64,000 nucleotides of DNA from positions 8,859,485 through 8,923,484 of the forward strand of contig OY986968.1 of assembly GCA_963920575.1 (NCBI GenBank), read 5' to 3'. Origin of the DNA: Narthecium ossifragum (Eukaryota > Streptophyta > Magnoliopsida > Dioscoreales > Nartheciaceae). The notes beneath the pieces were generated by a model, which was not told where the DNA came from, ran no database searches, and worked only from the letters and a program-made list of their open reading frames with translations. A program made the translations under genes and the position numbers. This document shows, piece after piece, positions 22,501 to 33,460 of the stretch (positions within the stretch are counted from its first letter, which is position 1; the number at the start of each line of letters is the position of its first letter).

Positions 22501-23065
22501 TCCTAAAATAGGGGTGGCAATGCTTAATTTAGGAGCCAGTGTTAATTTGATATCTTACTCTGTTTTCTGTCAGTTAGGTGTGGGTGAATTAAAACCCACT
22601 ACTATGTCTCTATAACTTGCAGATCGTTCAATTAAGTATCCATTAGACATTGTAGAAGACATCTTAGTACAAGTTGATAAGTTAATTATTCCTGCTGATT
22701 CTGTGATATTGGATATGGATGATGCACAGTTGAATCATAGATATTTACTTATTTTACTGGGACGTCCATTCATGGCTATAGCTGAGACTATGACTAATGT
22801 GAAAAATGGTAAGCTTAGCATGATAGTTTTAGGTAAAACTGTTGAATTTAAAGTGTTTGAATCTATGTCATGTCCTTCAAACTCTTTTGATTGTTTTTTA
22901 GTAGATGTTGTAAATTCATTAGTGTTCTCTAATTTCAGGCAGGAGCTAGTGAAGACTACATTGGAAGCGGTCTTGACGATGGTGGAGGATAACTTGCACA
23001 GTTATGAGAGAGCAAAGGAGGTCTTGGCACCCCTTACAGCATTACAGCCATACAAACCTGGTTGA
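22501..23065 (+). pseudogene. Element B protease, catalytically altered
   Basis: The domain aligns with element A and G proteases (LGVGELKPTTMSL, LADRSIKYPLDIVEDILVQV, LLGRPFMAIAETMTNVKNG). At the active site the expected Asp is Asn (LNLGASVNL, codon AAT at 22526-22528), and a TAA stop (22613-22615) replaces the Gln before LADRS. Element G has both changes. The frame ends at the tail KEVLAPLTALQPYKPG. Confidence 0.88.
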
Positions 23066-24363
23066 ACCTAAGGCTTTGCAGTACGTCTTGCCTAGACGTT
23101 AAATAAAGCGTTGGGTGGGAGGCAACCCACCAAGGTAACCTGTTTTTAAGTTTCAGTTTTTAGTTTTATGTTTTATCTTTTGGTTTTCTTTTAGGTTTTC
23201 AACCACCCTGAGGATCCTTGAGGAGATGTTCGCTTATTCTATCATGTGACCTCTTTCTTATTTAAACTATCTTGTATCTCCTTTACATGGAATTTATTTT
23301 TGGATAGCCACCTCCTACATATGTTATTGCTTAGGATGCACACATTGAGGACAATGTTGATTTCAGGTTGGGGGGTGTAGACATTCATGACCTTATTCAT
23401 GCTACCTTGAGGGTTTAATAGTGTTAAATTGTACATGAGCTAAAATGTTTATGCTTATTATACATGTTGCTTTCACATGGATTGACTTATATATTGAGTT
23501 CATATTTGATAACCTCAAGGTAGAACATCATTTGATTCACACACAAACACTTTATGTGTTGTGACAATTATACTCACCAGAGGAATGAGCATGCTATGGT
23601 TAATCTGGACCATGATTTCAACTTTAGCTAGTATGTTGAGTAGTGCATGCAGAAAAAAAAAGAGATTCTGGAGCTTGATTCGTAGCCGTTGGATCTGATT
23701 CTTGAGCCTGAGGTGTGTTTTACATTTAGTGCCCTAAAGCCGTCTGGTTTGGGAGTCATTGGCTTGAAGTCGTTACATGGATCCAGTTGTAGCTTAAGGG
23801 ATCAAGCTAAGCCTAAGCAACTATTAAGTGATCTACAGAGTAACCGGGTGTTCTTACCTCTAGAAGCGGGGAACTTGCATAAAAGGGTAGAACCAATGAT
23901 AGTTTTAAAAAAAATAAACTATTCAGTGTTTTGCTAAGTAACCGGGTCTCTGTGTCTCAAGAAGCGAAGAGTGCTCACGTAAAAAGGCAAAGTATCTGAT
24001 AGTTCAAAAAGAAAAAGAAAAAGAAAAGCATGATGTAGTTTAAGTGCGAGGGTTGGACGATTGGTCCGAAAGATAGTGGTGTGTTTAGACTAATGGTGGG
24101 TAGAAGTTGTTTCTGTATGTAACCTTTATTTGTCATGTCACATGTGTACATCTGGATGGTAATTAGCATGCTTCAAGTGTAGAAGTTAATCTCATATGTT
24201 GGTAGTATGTGTATGAGTATAGGAAATTTTCGAGCTCTGTACAATATAGAACACTATTGACCTGATAAGGTAGAACTCTTATTATGTATGTCTACAGCCT
24301 TAAACCGTTGGTGTGCTTAATTATATTTTCATACGCTTTGGATTGCTAGAGACTAGCAATAAA
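23066..24363 (+). other. Element B 3' untranslated region
   Basis: No gene. It holds the conserved post-pol block (about 23091-23127), an internal polypurine stretch (GGTTGGGGGGTGTAG at about 23366-23380) and two CCGGGT boxes (AGTAACCGGGT at about 23839 and 23936), each followed by a TTGCATAAAAGG or TCACGTAAAAAGG motif. Element G carries the same layout inverted at 36771-37905. Confidence 0.7.
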
Positions 24364-24377
24364 CTGGTTGGGGGGTG
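24364..24377 (+). promoter_or_regulatory. Polypurine tract of element B
   Basis: CTGGTTGGGGGGTG directly before the LTR start TGATGAATGC. It would prime plus-strand DNA synthesis. Confidence 0.8.
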
Positions 24378-24424
24378 TGATGAATGCATGAAAGTGCACT
24401 CTGAACAGTATTATAACCATCTTA
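24378..24424 (+). repeat. 3' LTR fragment of element B, family beta
   Basis: 47 bp beginning TGATGAATGCATGAAAGTGC, matching the inverted end of element G's LTR (36757 leftward). It is cut by the gamma LTR at 24425; the remainder was not found in the window. Confidence 0.8.
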
Positions 24425-25057
24425 TGTCACACCCCGACCCAGAAAACCCATCCGGGCCTGAACGTGAGGGACCTAAACCTATTCAATCATCTCTGGCGCA
24501 TTTATATAATGATTTTCACATCTAATTTGAACAATCTGATCCTCCAGTTCATAAAAAAATCAACAGTCTTCTTTATAATTATAACACAAGAAACCTGTTC
24601 ATTTTACAATTTCAAATTGAGCAATGGCACCATTGTAAATAACTAATTACTACATTTCTCAAATGTCAACATTAAAGATATTACAATATTTCTCAAATAC
24701 AACCGAATTAATGATCATACAATTATATCCTCAAATACATCATGTTATACCTCGATTTATACATCATAATATAATCTATAACAAAACAGTGTAAAACTCC
24801 TCAAAACTCCACGTCCTTGATCATCTCGACATGTCGCGTCATCTTCTAGAAAAACACCAGAAAGAAGGAACTGCATCGACCTGCATCATTGATGCAGCCC
24901 AAGTAGGGTGAGTAACAATGTCCAGAAGGGTTCTACTCTACGTCACACAGATAGAAAGGGAAACTGCAACTGTGTCATTCTCCGCCAAAGTCTAAGATAT
25001 GCGAAGGGGCTCCATAACCCCGTCGATTCCCGAGGGCTTCTGTCCAGGTCCCACCCT
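24425..25057 (-). mobile_element. Gamma LTR, left piece (split by element C)
   Basis: It starts TGTCACACCCCGACCC, the reverse-orientation start of the gamma LTR. It contains the CTGCA...AAGTAGGGTGAG block seen at about 5260-5320 and 34300-34350. Element C interrupts after 25057 with the TSD ACCCT (25053-25057), and the sequence continues at 42604-43351. Confidence 0.85.
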
Positions 25058-26261
25058 TAATAGCGTTTGAAAATTGTCGTGGCTTAACAAGTCTACTCAA
25101 AATGACAAATTTATAATCAAACTACTAACTAACTACTTTAGGGGTAGCTAGTAGTGAGTCCGAGTCGAATCCACAGGAAATGCGTAGGAAAATAATTAAA
25201 CTACTAAACTCAATCTAAGTATTCCTTTCAATAAGTTGAGAAAAGATTCAGAATTGGAATTAAACTAACTTTATACTAAGGATTGATAAATATGAGAAAA
25301 AGTACCAGGTAATTCTTAGTCAATAACTATGATTCTACCGTATCTTCCTAGGACTAGAACAAGCTAACCAAACTGACTGGTTTTCCTAATGGTTGATAGG
25401 TGAATGGCTACTTCTCCCTATCACTCAACAAGTTCCGATTAGGATCCCTTGTCGGTGAAAGCAATTATCTAAAATTCAATGATCTAATGGTTAGTTATGA
25501 TCACTGCTAATGAATTCTCTGATCGGGATGAATTCATCGTAAGAAAATAGTATACTATGGATTCAGGTCTAAGATCAAGATGGTTCTAGCACCTTGAAGC
25601 CACCAACTAGAATGTATCAAGGATTAGCACTTAACCTAGTGGTTCTAGCAATAGCGTAGTGGTACAAGCACTTACGAAATCTCTAATCTTGAATTAAGAT
25701 GAATAACGGATTAAGAGTTGGTCATAATGGTTCTAGCATTATGTGTAATTGTTCTAGTATCACAAGACTGTTAATCTCGAGAAGAAAATTCTCACATCCA
25801 TGGTTCTAGCATGAATGCCTTGATGAGAATCTCTAATCTCAAGCCCTAACATGCTCAAGACCAAGATTTAGGGCATAAAGGAACAAATCATTCATCCACT
25901 AATAATAAAATCATACCAAGTTCATAAATAAATTAGGATCAATCCATACAAACCATTCAAAGAGATATACAAGCCCTAAATCTTAGAAATCCCTAATAGA
26001 AACCCTAATGACATCATAAGAATCCCATGGTAAAAAGTTTAGCTACTCATCTTTAGAGTTTGATCGATAGGTGAAGGTGGATGAAACTCTTTGTAAGGGC
26101 CTAAGTGTAAAATTTTCGGACTTCTATGTAAATTAATGGACTTTCACGTAATAAGGGGGTTTTGCAGGGGGTTTTCTACAAAAACCCCCACCTAACCCCA
26201 CTACCTCTCTTCTTCTCTCCTGATATTTTTTCCTCTCTCTTCAACCTCACTTCACAGCCAA

Positions 26262-26263
26262 AC

Positions 26264-26300
<37 letters not shown>
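26262..26300 (+). repeat. GA microsatellite
   Basis: About 19 GA units, uninterrupted over most of the tract, in the delta LTR leader. Confidence 0.95.
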
Positions 26301-27837
26301 CCAGAGAGATCCCTAGAGATCGGGGGAGAGAGAAGGGGGAAGGGAGAGGGAGTGGGAGGAGGAAGTGGAATCGCCGGCGCCAGAGTTAGAGAGGGAGAGA
26401 TCGACCGCGAGGGAGGAAGAGATCGAGAGGATCGGGAAGGTGGAGCTCGCCGAGAAATTGGAAGATCCTGATGGGATTTCGTCGGATCCCTTCTTTCTTT
26501 CAGCATAGGTAAGCTTCTACTTTCTCCCTCCTTCAATTCTGTGTTTTTGGTGGGTTTTTTGGAGTGTTTCGGGGTGGTTTTGGGGTTTTTGTGGGTTTCT
26601 CCGGTGAGGGGTCGCCGGAGACAATGTCGGAAGTAACGCCGGTCCTCTTCCCAGCGACTGCAGTGTTGGGAAGGGGCTGGCGGTGAACCCCGACGCCGTC
26701 CTCTCTTTGTCCCTGGAGTTTCCCAAGTTGTTTTCCTCCCTCGAGGCCATGGATTCTGGCGAGGATCCGGCTAGCCATTCTCTGGTCGTAGTCGTGCGAT
26801 CTTCTTGTGCTAGGGACATCACATGGGTTTCTCTTCTTCCCTGGTGGTTTACCCAGTGCTTTAGCCCCTCTCTAATGGAGATCCGACGGACCTTCGGCGT
26901 GAGCTCCGGTGATCTTCTCGGGGAGGAAGCCGACGTTGTGCACGTTAATGCGTCGTCTTCTTGGTGCACTGATCAGTGCCCTGTGCACGGGCCAGTGCCA
27001 TGTGCACGCAGTGCATGTTAGCTGTTTGCTAACGTGCCACCAAAGCCTCCGGACGCCTGTTTTCACTGGTTTTCGCATCGTTTCGATCGGCTTTCGAGCT
27101 CTATCTAATGCTAGTAGTTTTAATTTCGTTTTGGAGCTCTATTGGGTAGTGATTTTGATTCTTGTGCTTTAGGTGATCGATTGAGCGGCCGTCAGGTGTC
27201 GGAGCGTGACGTGGGTTCCCGGACTTAGAGTTTACGCTTGGATTGCTTCCTTGACGTAGGAGTTACCTCATAATAGGATTTGTGTGAATGTATGCAATGT
27301 TTTGTTATGTATGATATATGATGTGTTGTGTTTATGTTATGCTATGCTCTGGTTGGTAATGTGGTGCCATGCTGGGATTTATGTGATGCTTAGACCGGTT
27401 GGGTTGGCCGAGCCTAGCACTGGGTCATTGATGCCAAGATAATCTATGATATGATGTGTATATATGTTGATGATCTCTGTTGGACTTGTCGAGTCCATTT
27501 CTTGCTTGGTGATGCTATGATGGCATGATGGACTGGTTGAGCCAGTTATGCATTATTTTGCCATGTTATGTTATGAGGTTTTGCTAATTTGTATGAATTA
27601 GTTTTATAATTATTGTTTAATTGTATTATTATATTGTGACGTTGTGTGACTTGTGCATACATGCTAGGAGTGGGTCAGTTTGGGTCTAGTCAAGTCCTGT
27701 AGCTAGACTAGTCAAAGTCTAGGAGCTGTATCGATGACTTGACGGATGGATGGAATCTATGTATGTTGATCGAGGATTTGATCTGATTTGATGATTTGAT
27801 TTGAGGATTTGTCTTGAGGATTTGTCTTGAGGATGTG

Positions 27838-28119
27838 TTGCCTATACTAGTATACTGAGGCTTGCATAGAGTCTATAGGGGTCTGGGCGAGCATTGATGG
27901 TCGGATGCGGCGTCTGTGCATGTAAGACTTACCCAGACTAGCCATTCCATACTAGGATCAGTAAACTAGTATAGGATGTTGTACCTATACTAGTATACTT
28001 GGGCTGGGTATAGAGTCTATAGGGGTATGGGCGAGCATTGGCGGCCGAACGCGGTGATGTGCATGTAGGACTTACCCATACTAGCCAGACCATACTTGGG
28101 CAGTGTACTAGGATAGGTG
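27838..28119. repeat. Two tandem ~135-bp units inside delta LTR
   Basis: Both units carry CCTATACTAGTATACT, a GAGTCTATAGGGGT block and CTTACCCA..ACTAGCCA. They match the pair at 13981-14257 in inverted orientation. Confidence 0.85.
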
Positions 28120-28731
28120 GGTATACACCAATGTCCTAGAGTGTGTCAGGTGACTCCTACTGGGCTTTCGAGCTCATTTTCCTTGGGTTTTTGTTGTGCA
28201 GGGGGTAGGCCCGAGACCAATACACCCGAGGGAGGCGTCAGTTTTGTACTTATTCATGGAGAGTTAGCTTTGTAGTAGGTAGAGAGTTGTGGGTTGTATT
28301 CCAAAGTTATTTTGTACTCTACCTTAACTCTCAATTTGTGTATTTGACGCTTTGTATTTGCTAAAATTTGGGAAAATTGAATATTGCAGTCTCGTGGCCA
28401 AAATCATGTATTTGATGACTATAATCTCATGTACTTGAAGGAATGAATGAAAGAGATACGTGAATGTTGTAAATTATGATGAATTATCATAGGATATGTG
28501 AATTTTGTATCTATTGACAGATTGTAATTGTGATCTCACGTTCCTGTGCCCAAGGGTCATGCCGAATTTTTGAAAAATTTTGAGAAATTTTGTATTTAAT
28601 TGGGGAGGGGCGTGACACTCTTCCGCCATGGATCTCCTCTAAACGAATCTCTAAAGAAAAGTCTCAAAGTGGAAAGAAACTGTTCTTCCCCTCCAAGAGA
28701 GAAGAAGACCCCCAAAAATCCTAAAAGATGC

Positions 28732-28741
28732 CTATTTATAG
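28732..28741 (-). promoter_or_regulatory. TATA box of element C 3' LTR
   Basis: CTATAAATAG on the minus strand, as in the other alpha LTRs. Confidence 0.65.
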
Positions 28742-28794
28742 CCCAGGTATCCCCTTAACTAAGATTAGATCTGGGTCATTGATTTTTTTCACTG

Positions 28795-29165
28795 GCAATC
28801 AAATGATCGATCCTTCCCCCAAGGAAGATCGATCATTTGTCTTCAATTGTTAGCGACGCCCGTAGTGGATCGATCATCTCCTATAGGAATGATCGATCCT
28901 TTTAAACCTTGCTCTCTGTCAGTTTTGTCGTGCACACAGGAATGATCCTTTGATGGAGTGATGATCGATCCTTTAGATCTAGGCCTTTGATTTTGCTTAA
29001 CTGATATCAAAGGATCAATCATTCAGGGTGATGATCGATCATTTGAACCCAAAAACTGGCCGTGCCTGAGTATGATCAATCATTCAAAAGGGAATGATCA
29101 ATCATGAGAAATGTAGCTCTCTGCTACAGTAGATGATCGATCATCTAGGGGGAATGATCCATCCT
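28795..29165. repeat. Paired GATCGATC motifs in U3 of element C LTR
   Basis: About six pairs of the octamer or one-base variants. The first pair forms a near-perfect hairpin: AAATGATCGATCCTTCC, short loop, GGAAGATCGATCATTT. The block repeats in the chimeric LTR at about 41868-42235. Confidence 0.88.
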
Positions 29166-29549
29166 TTGTTTCTGCGTATTTACTCTTTTGCCATTCAGAC
29201 TGCGCCATTGGTACTAAAAATGTCATAACTTTTTCTAGGAAACTCAGAATTATGAACCGTAAAGTTCTCCCGAAACTAGACTTCAAGAGCTTTCCATCGA
29301 TATATGATACATCCTCTAGTTCTTCCTGAGAAGGCACAGTTTAATCTTCAAAACTAATCCATCTTCATTCCTTTGCTCCTTTGCTCCTAGCAGGTTCTTT
29401 ATTTGTTTGTTTTAGCACCAAACATGATCTTATCTTCATTGAAGGCTCTTATACCTGAAATACATCATACACTATCAAAATAGCATTGCTCGGAGACTAA
29501 CAAGATCTCATTAAAAGAGTGATTTGTGCACTTTTCACGTCTTATTGCA

Positions 29550-29562
29550 TGCCCCAACTTAA
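29550..29562 (-). promoter_or_regulatory. Polypurine tract of element C
   Basis: Minus strand TAAGTTGGGGCA immediately upstream of the 3' LTR start. It is degraded compared with GGTTGGGGGG in elements B and G. Confidence 0.6.
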
Positions 29563-31227
29563 TCTTTGCTAGTTCTAGAGCAAAGCAAGACAAAAGTAAA
29601 AATAAAACAGTAAACCTAACGACCCATTTTCGTAGGTCTCACGATTACACTTAGCATGTGTAACAAACTTTTAAACCCCTGGGTGGCCCTAGTGGAGTTA
29701 TAGTCTCCTGAGAGTTTCCAGTGATGATACCCACAAATATCTATACATCCCCTTTGACTATGCTTTTAGAAATCCATTATATTATTCATCAACTCTAATG
29801 CATGACATAGAAATACTATTCGTGAATATATCTTTCAACTCATAGTCATATAAAAGTATAGTAAGTCAAAACATGTCATAACACATTTCCAATACTTCAA
29901 CATATTTAATCAAGATTCAAAAATAACTTTAACATTCTAGTGTGTGAATAATGTTCTACATGGATCGAAGTATCCATTATATCAACACATTCAACCATTC
30001 AAGATTACAATCCTACGTAAGTACATATTTTCCACTATCACATAACAATAAATGTTCCTTTTTTTGTTTTCTTCTTTTTTTCTCAAGGAAATTCAACCGT
30101 TTTACGCGAACAACATGCTGGTTAGGAACATTGCCCGGTTACTAAGTATGAAATCGTCATTTTCTTTCTTTCAAGGAGTTCAATTATTTTACGCGAACAA
30201 CACACTGACCAGGCGTCCTGCCCGGTTACTAAGTTGAAAACCCTACATTGTTCATACAAATAATTTTTGCGAACATAAAATTGCATGTGTTTATGTATCT
30301 TGTATGACATGACAAAGAACTCTAAATCTATCCCAGTCTCATGCTCAAAAACTAATTTCAACTCCTAACCATGTGAAAGTGCTCAATTGCATTAAGATAT
30401 GTCAAGCCATTCCTAAATCATGGTAAAAATGTTAAAGTATAGAGATAATGCCATGCATAGCTAAATTTACTAAATCTTATATGACGTATAAATTTCTGAA
30501 TAATTAATATGACAAATTTCTAAATCAAACATCTTTATCAATAAGTATCATAATTTCATTCTTCTTACATAATTTAAGGGATGTATAATAGTTGGTTATC
30601 ATGAAATAAATGAATAAAGATGAATTCCTAGAATTCTACCCCCCAACTTAAGCGGGATTGTCTGCAAGCACGGAAATAGGGTAAGGGATAGAGATAACTT
30701 GATGATGCTTCTAATGAAACAGTAACCTTGGTGATAGGTAAAACCGTATTTGCTAATCAAGGTTAAGCGTGCAAACCAAGTACATGTGTGATGTTATACT
30801 GCATGGTAGCAATATGCATACCATAGTATAGAGACCCTAGAAAATAGTAGAAGAAATACCCCGTGATGACAATCAAGTAGAAAAATAGAATAAGACTGCA
30901 AAATTAGAGAAAAATTGGGCAGCATCTCCTCTATTTATTCTAGAAGCACAAGGGCTACAAATTTTCATGATTTACCTCCACAGTACCTCCACATCCACAT
31001 ACATAGCGCCACATACACATGGGGCACACCCCCAGAGCCAAAAACCAACATGTGTATACCTATCTCCAACCGAAAATATCAACCATGTATAAAAGTAGAG
31101 CAATGGAGTACAAAAATCAACCAAGTACACACCAAAGTCAAACATGTACTAATTAGAAAGCAAGGACGCATGCAAAGAAGAATTCTCAAAAAAAGAAAAA
31201 CTAATTAAAAGAAAACAAATCAGAGAT
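29563..31227 (-). other. Element C 3' untranslated region
   Basis: No gene. A tandem pair at about 30081-30146 and 30169-30233 shares CAAGGA..TTCAA, TTTTACGCGAACAACA and TGCCCGGTTACTAAGT. From 30602 the sequence matches element A 3372 onward, including CCCCCCAACTTAAG. Confidence 0.7.
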
Positions 31228-31272
31228 GGGTTGCCTCCCACCAAACGCTTGGTTTACTGTCTCTAGCTCGAC
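31228..31272 (-). promoter_or_regulatory. Conserved post-ORF block of element C
   Basis: Minus strand GAGACAGTAAACCAAGCGTT followed by TGGTGGGAGGCAACCC, just after the ORF stop. It corresponds to the blocks in A, B and G. Confidence 0.65.
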
Positions 31273-32271
31273 ATAATGCTATGTAAAACAAAACCAAATT
31301 TGGGTGGCCGATGATTCCAGGTGAAGAAATACATGGATTGAAGAATAGAGAAAAGATGCAGACATGATTCATCAAAGAGGAAAGACAGGTCCCAGGTAAT
31401 GAAATCATTAAAAATTTTAGTCAGTGGCCAATCACCATCCTACAAATCACGTGTTTTTATAAATCTGTCCATCATCAGATAGGCTTTTGGTGGCCTATGG
31501 TTTAAAGTACAGAAATACATGCATTGAAGGATGGAGATGAGGTGCAAACATGCTTTATCAAAGAAGAAAGGAGAATTTATGGCAAATAATTCATTATAAG
31601 ATTTAGGCATTAGCCAATTGTCATCCTGCAGACCATGGATTTCATTAAATGGAGTCATCTGCAAGTTGTCCTTTGGCGGGCGATGGTTTAAAGTAAAGAA
31701 ATGCATGGTTCGAATAAAAGTGAAATCATGCAGACATGCTACATCAAAAAAGAAGGGAATGTTCCTAACAAACAAAGTAGGCGAAAGACAAGAAGTCTTG
31801 CATAAATCTTTGATGAAGCTACAATCAAATTCAGCATAATCTAAGAAATTCGAAAAAACAAGGTTCGGTACCTCACAATGGTCAACAAGTGTGGATGAAG
31901 TAAAGGGTAGAGACTCAAAGTGAGGTTTCCTAAGAGAGGTCTCACAAGGATCATCCAAGTCATCACAGACATCATCCATCACATCAAAGACCGACATGTG
32001 ATTTTTACATGAAACTTCATCAATATATGCATCAAGATTAGGTAAGCCATCATAAAAAGCTTCATGAACCGGCAAGTTAATATCATAATAATCATCCTCC
32101 TCAAGGTTTGATATATTCTCATAAAAACCTTCAAAGACCGGCGACACAATATCAAATGAATCATTATTAAAATAAGATATCTCCACATGAAAAGCTTCAT
32201 AAAATGCCAAGTTGATATCGAATGATTCATCCTCAATATTAGGCATGTGCTCGTGGAAAACTTCATAAACC
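31263..32271 (-). pseudogene. Element C acidic repeat protein, C-terminal part
   Basis: After removing the solo LTR and one TSD the frame is continuous with 34708-35190. The front is acidic with four loose repeats of a V/A-x-EAF or EVF-containing unit (VYEVFHEHMPN, FYEAFHVEISY, VFEGFYENISN, VHEAFYDGLPN), each followed by a DI or FDI. The back has three units of about 62 residues built on PFFFDxACLH, a hydrophobic stretch, and TLNHRPPK or TWNHRPPK; a TAG at 31440-31442 separates units two and three, and the frame ends at 31263. I do not recognise this protein. It replaces pol in this element, so it could be a matrix/accessory domain of a long gag-like protein. Function unknown. Confidence 0.65.
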
Positions 32272-32561
32272 GGCATTGTGAGGGCCCGTCCCTCTGAACT
32301 GGCTCGACCGCGTGGGTCGAGAGCCAGTTTCCTGTTGGTTTGGTTCCGCGTCGGGCACGATCGGGCGATCGTGTGGCGGTTTGGACCCCGGGGGCATTTT
32401 GGTAAATATGCCCTCTGGTGGTCGGTTTCACACCCGCGTTGCACCCACGGCCTTGGATTGATGTATGTGTTTGATTAGAATCTCTAGGGTGCGTTCGATC
32501 GGAAGATCGGAGCTCGATCGGGAAAGATCGAATCGGACGGCTGAGATAGATCCAGATTTTT

Positions 32562-32569
32562 TATATAAG
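32562..32569 (+). promoter_or_regulatory. TATA box of gamma LTR
   Basis: TATATAAG about 285 bp inside the LTR, followed by a C/T-rich leader (CTTCTCTTTCCTTCCC), a usual plant promoter arrangement. Confidence 0.6.
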
Positions 32570-33095
32570 CCTTGTCCCTTTCTTCTCTTTCCTTCCCTTC
32601 TCCTCCTATCGTTTTCTCTCCTTCTCTCTCCTTCGGCTGAGCTAGGGCTCGGAGATGCGGCTTTCGGAGCGTGGATCTTGGCGGCTCGACTGGTTGGACA
32701 CGTGGAGGAGCTACCCTACTTGCTCAAGTAGGTGTTTCAACCTCGATCTTAGGATCGGGTTCTCCTAGGATAGGTTTTATGTACTTTCGCTGTAGGAATA
32801 CATGTTAGAATGCTTTGTAGCTCTTTGCACATGTGGTGTAGTTCCATTCCTGTATTCCCACGTCGCGAATTCGGTATTTTAACGGTTGGTTTCCGTATTA
32901 TCGCCGTTTTATCGATTTTCATCCATTTTGGCTTAGATATGAGATTTAACGGTCAAAAGTGTGATTTCCTTATACCATTGGATTCCCCATCGAAAAATAC
33001 ACTTGCTTGCAAAATCTCATTGTTTTCCAACTTGATTTGATCCTTGAAATTCAAGAAAATGAATTTTCGGCACTGTTTTGATGAACTGTGCTTAA

Positions 33096-33460
33096 GGCTC
33101 AACGGTCGATCGGTGCATCGACCGTCAAGTATTCATTTGCGTTTTCTGGGCCTGATGGTCGACCGTCGGATCGACCGTCGCATCGACCGTCGGGCTCTGT
33201 CGGGATTTTAGCCTCCCAGGGTCGATGCATGGATCGACCGCGGGATCTTCTCCTTTTCGCCATTTACCTGACGGTCGACCGTCGGATCGACCGCCGCATC
33301 GACCGTCAGGCGCTGTTTGGTTTTGGGCTTCGCAGGGTCGATGAGTGGATCGACCGTCGGCCTTGGTTTTCTTTGCCTTGGCCTCACGGTCGATCGCCGG
33401 ATCGACCGTGACATCGTCCATGGCGTCACGGTCGATCGCCGGATCGACCGTGACATCGTC
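33096..33460. repeat. GGTCGACCGTCGGATCGACC palindromic array
   Basis: Many GGTCGACC, GATCGACCG and CGGTCGATC units within 365 bp. Two long modules recur about 119 bp apart (about 33152 and 33271), and CACGGTCGATCGCCGGATCG occurs twice 41 bp apart (about 33386 and 33427). It is downstream of the TATA box, so it would be transcribed. Confidence 0.88.

Larger units (their letters stand above)
21112..24424 (+). mobile_element. Element B: gag-protease-only LTR retroelement (5' truncated by element A insertion)
   Basis: The plus-strand order is gag (from its middle), protease, about 1.3 kb untranslated, polypurine tract, and 47 bp of 3' LTR before a gamma LTR interrupts. It is the same family as element G at 35252. 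RT, RNase H and integrase are missing: the ORF ends ALQPYKPG shortly after protease in the same place as in G. Confidence 0.85.
26092..28617 (+). mobile_element. Solo LTR, family delta, in element C's 3' LTR
   Basis: 2526 bp beginning TGTAAGGGCC and ending GGGGCGTGACA, flanked by perfect CTCTT duplications (26087-26091 and 28618-28622). It has a GA microsatellite (26262-26300), a leader-like GC-rich part and the same internal tandem units as the copy at 13468-15858, in opposite orientation. Confidence 0.93.
25058..29549 (-). repeat. 3' LTR of element C, family alpha, with solo LTR inside
   Basis: The outer parts (25058-26091 and 28618-29549) align with the element A LTR: TGTCGTGGCTTAACAAGTCTA near the left, CTTCCGCCATGGATCTCCTC after the insert, and TTGTGCACTTTTCACGTCTT at the right. 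The left TG is mutated to TA. Without the insert and one TSD the LTR is about 1.96 kb. Confidence 0.88.

Noticed and set aside
31440..32444. 334-codon frame as one gene
   Set aside because: Its first about 57 codons are read from the inserted solo LTR; the true upstream part is at 34708-35246.
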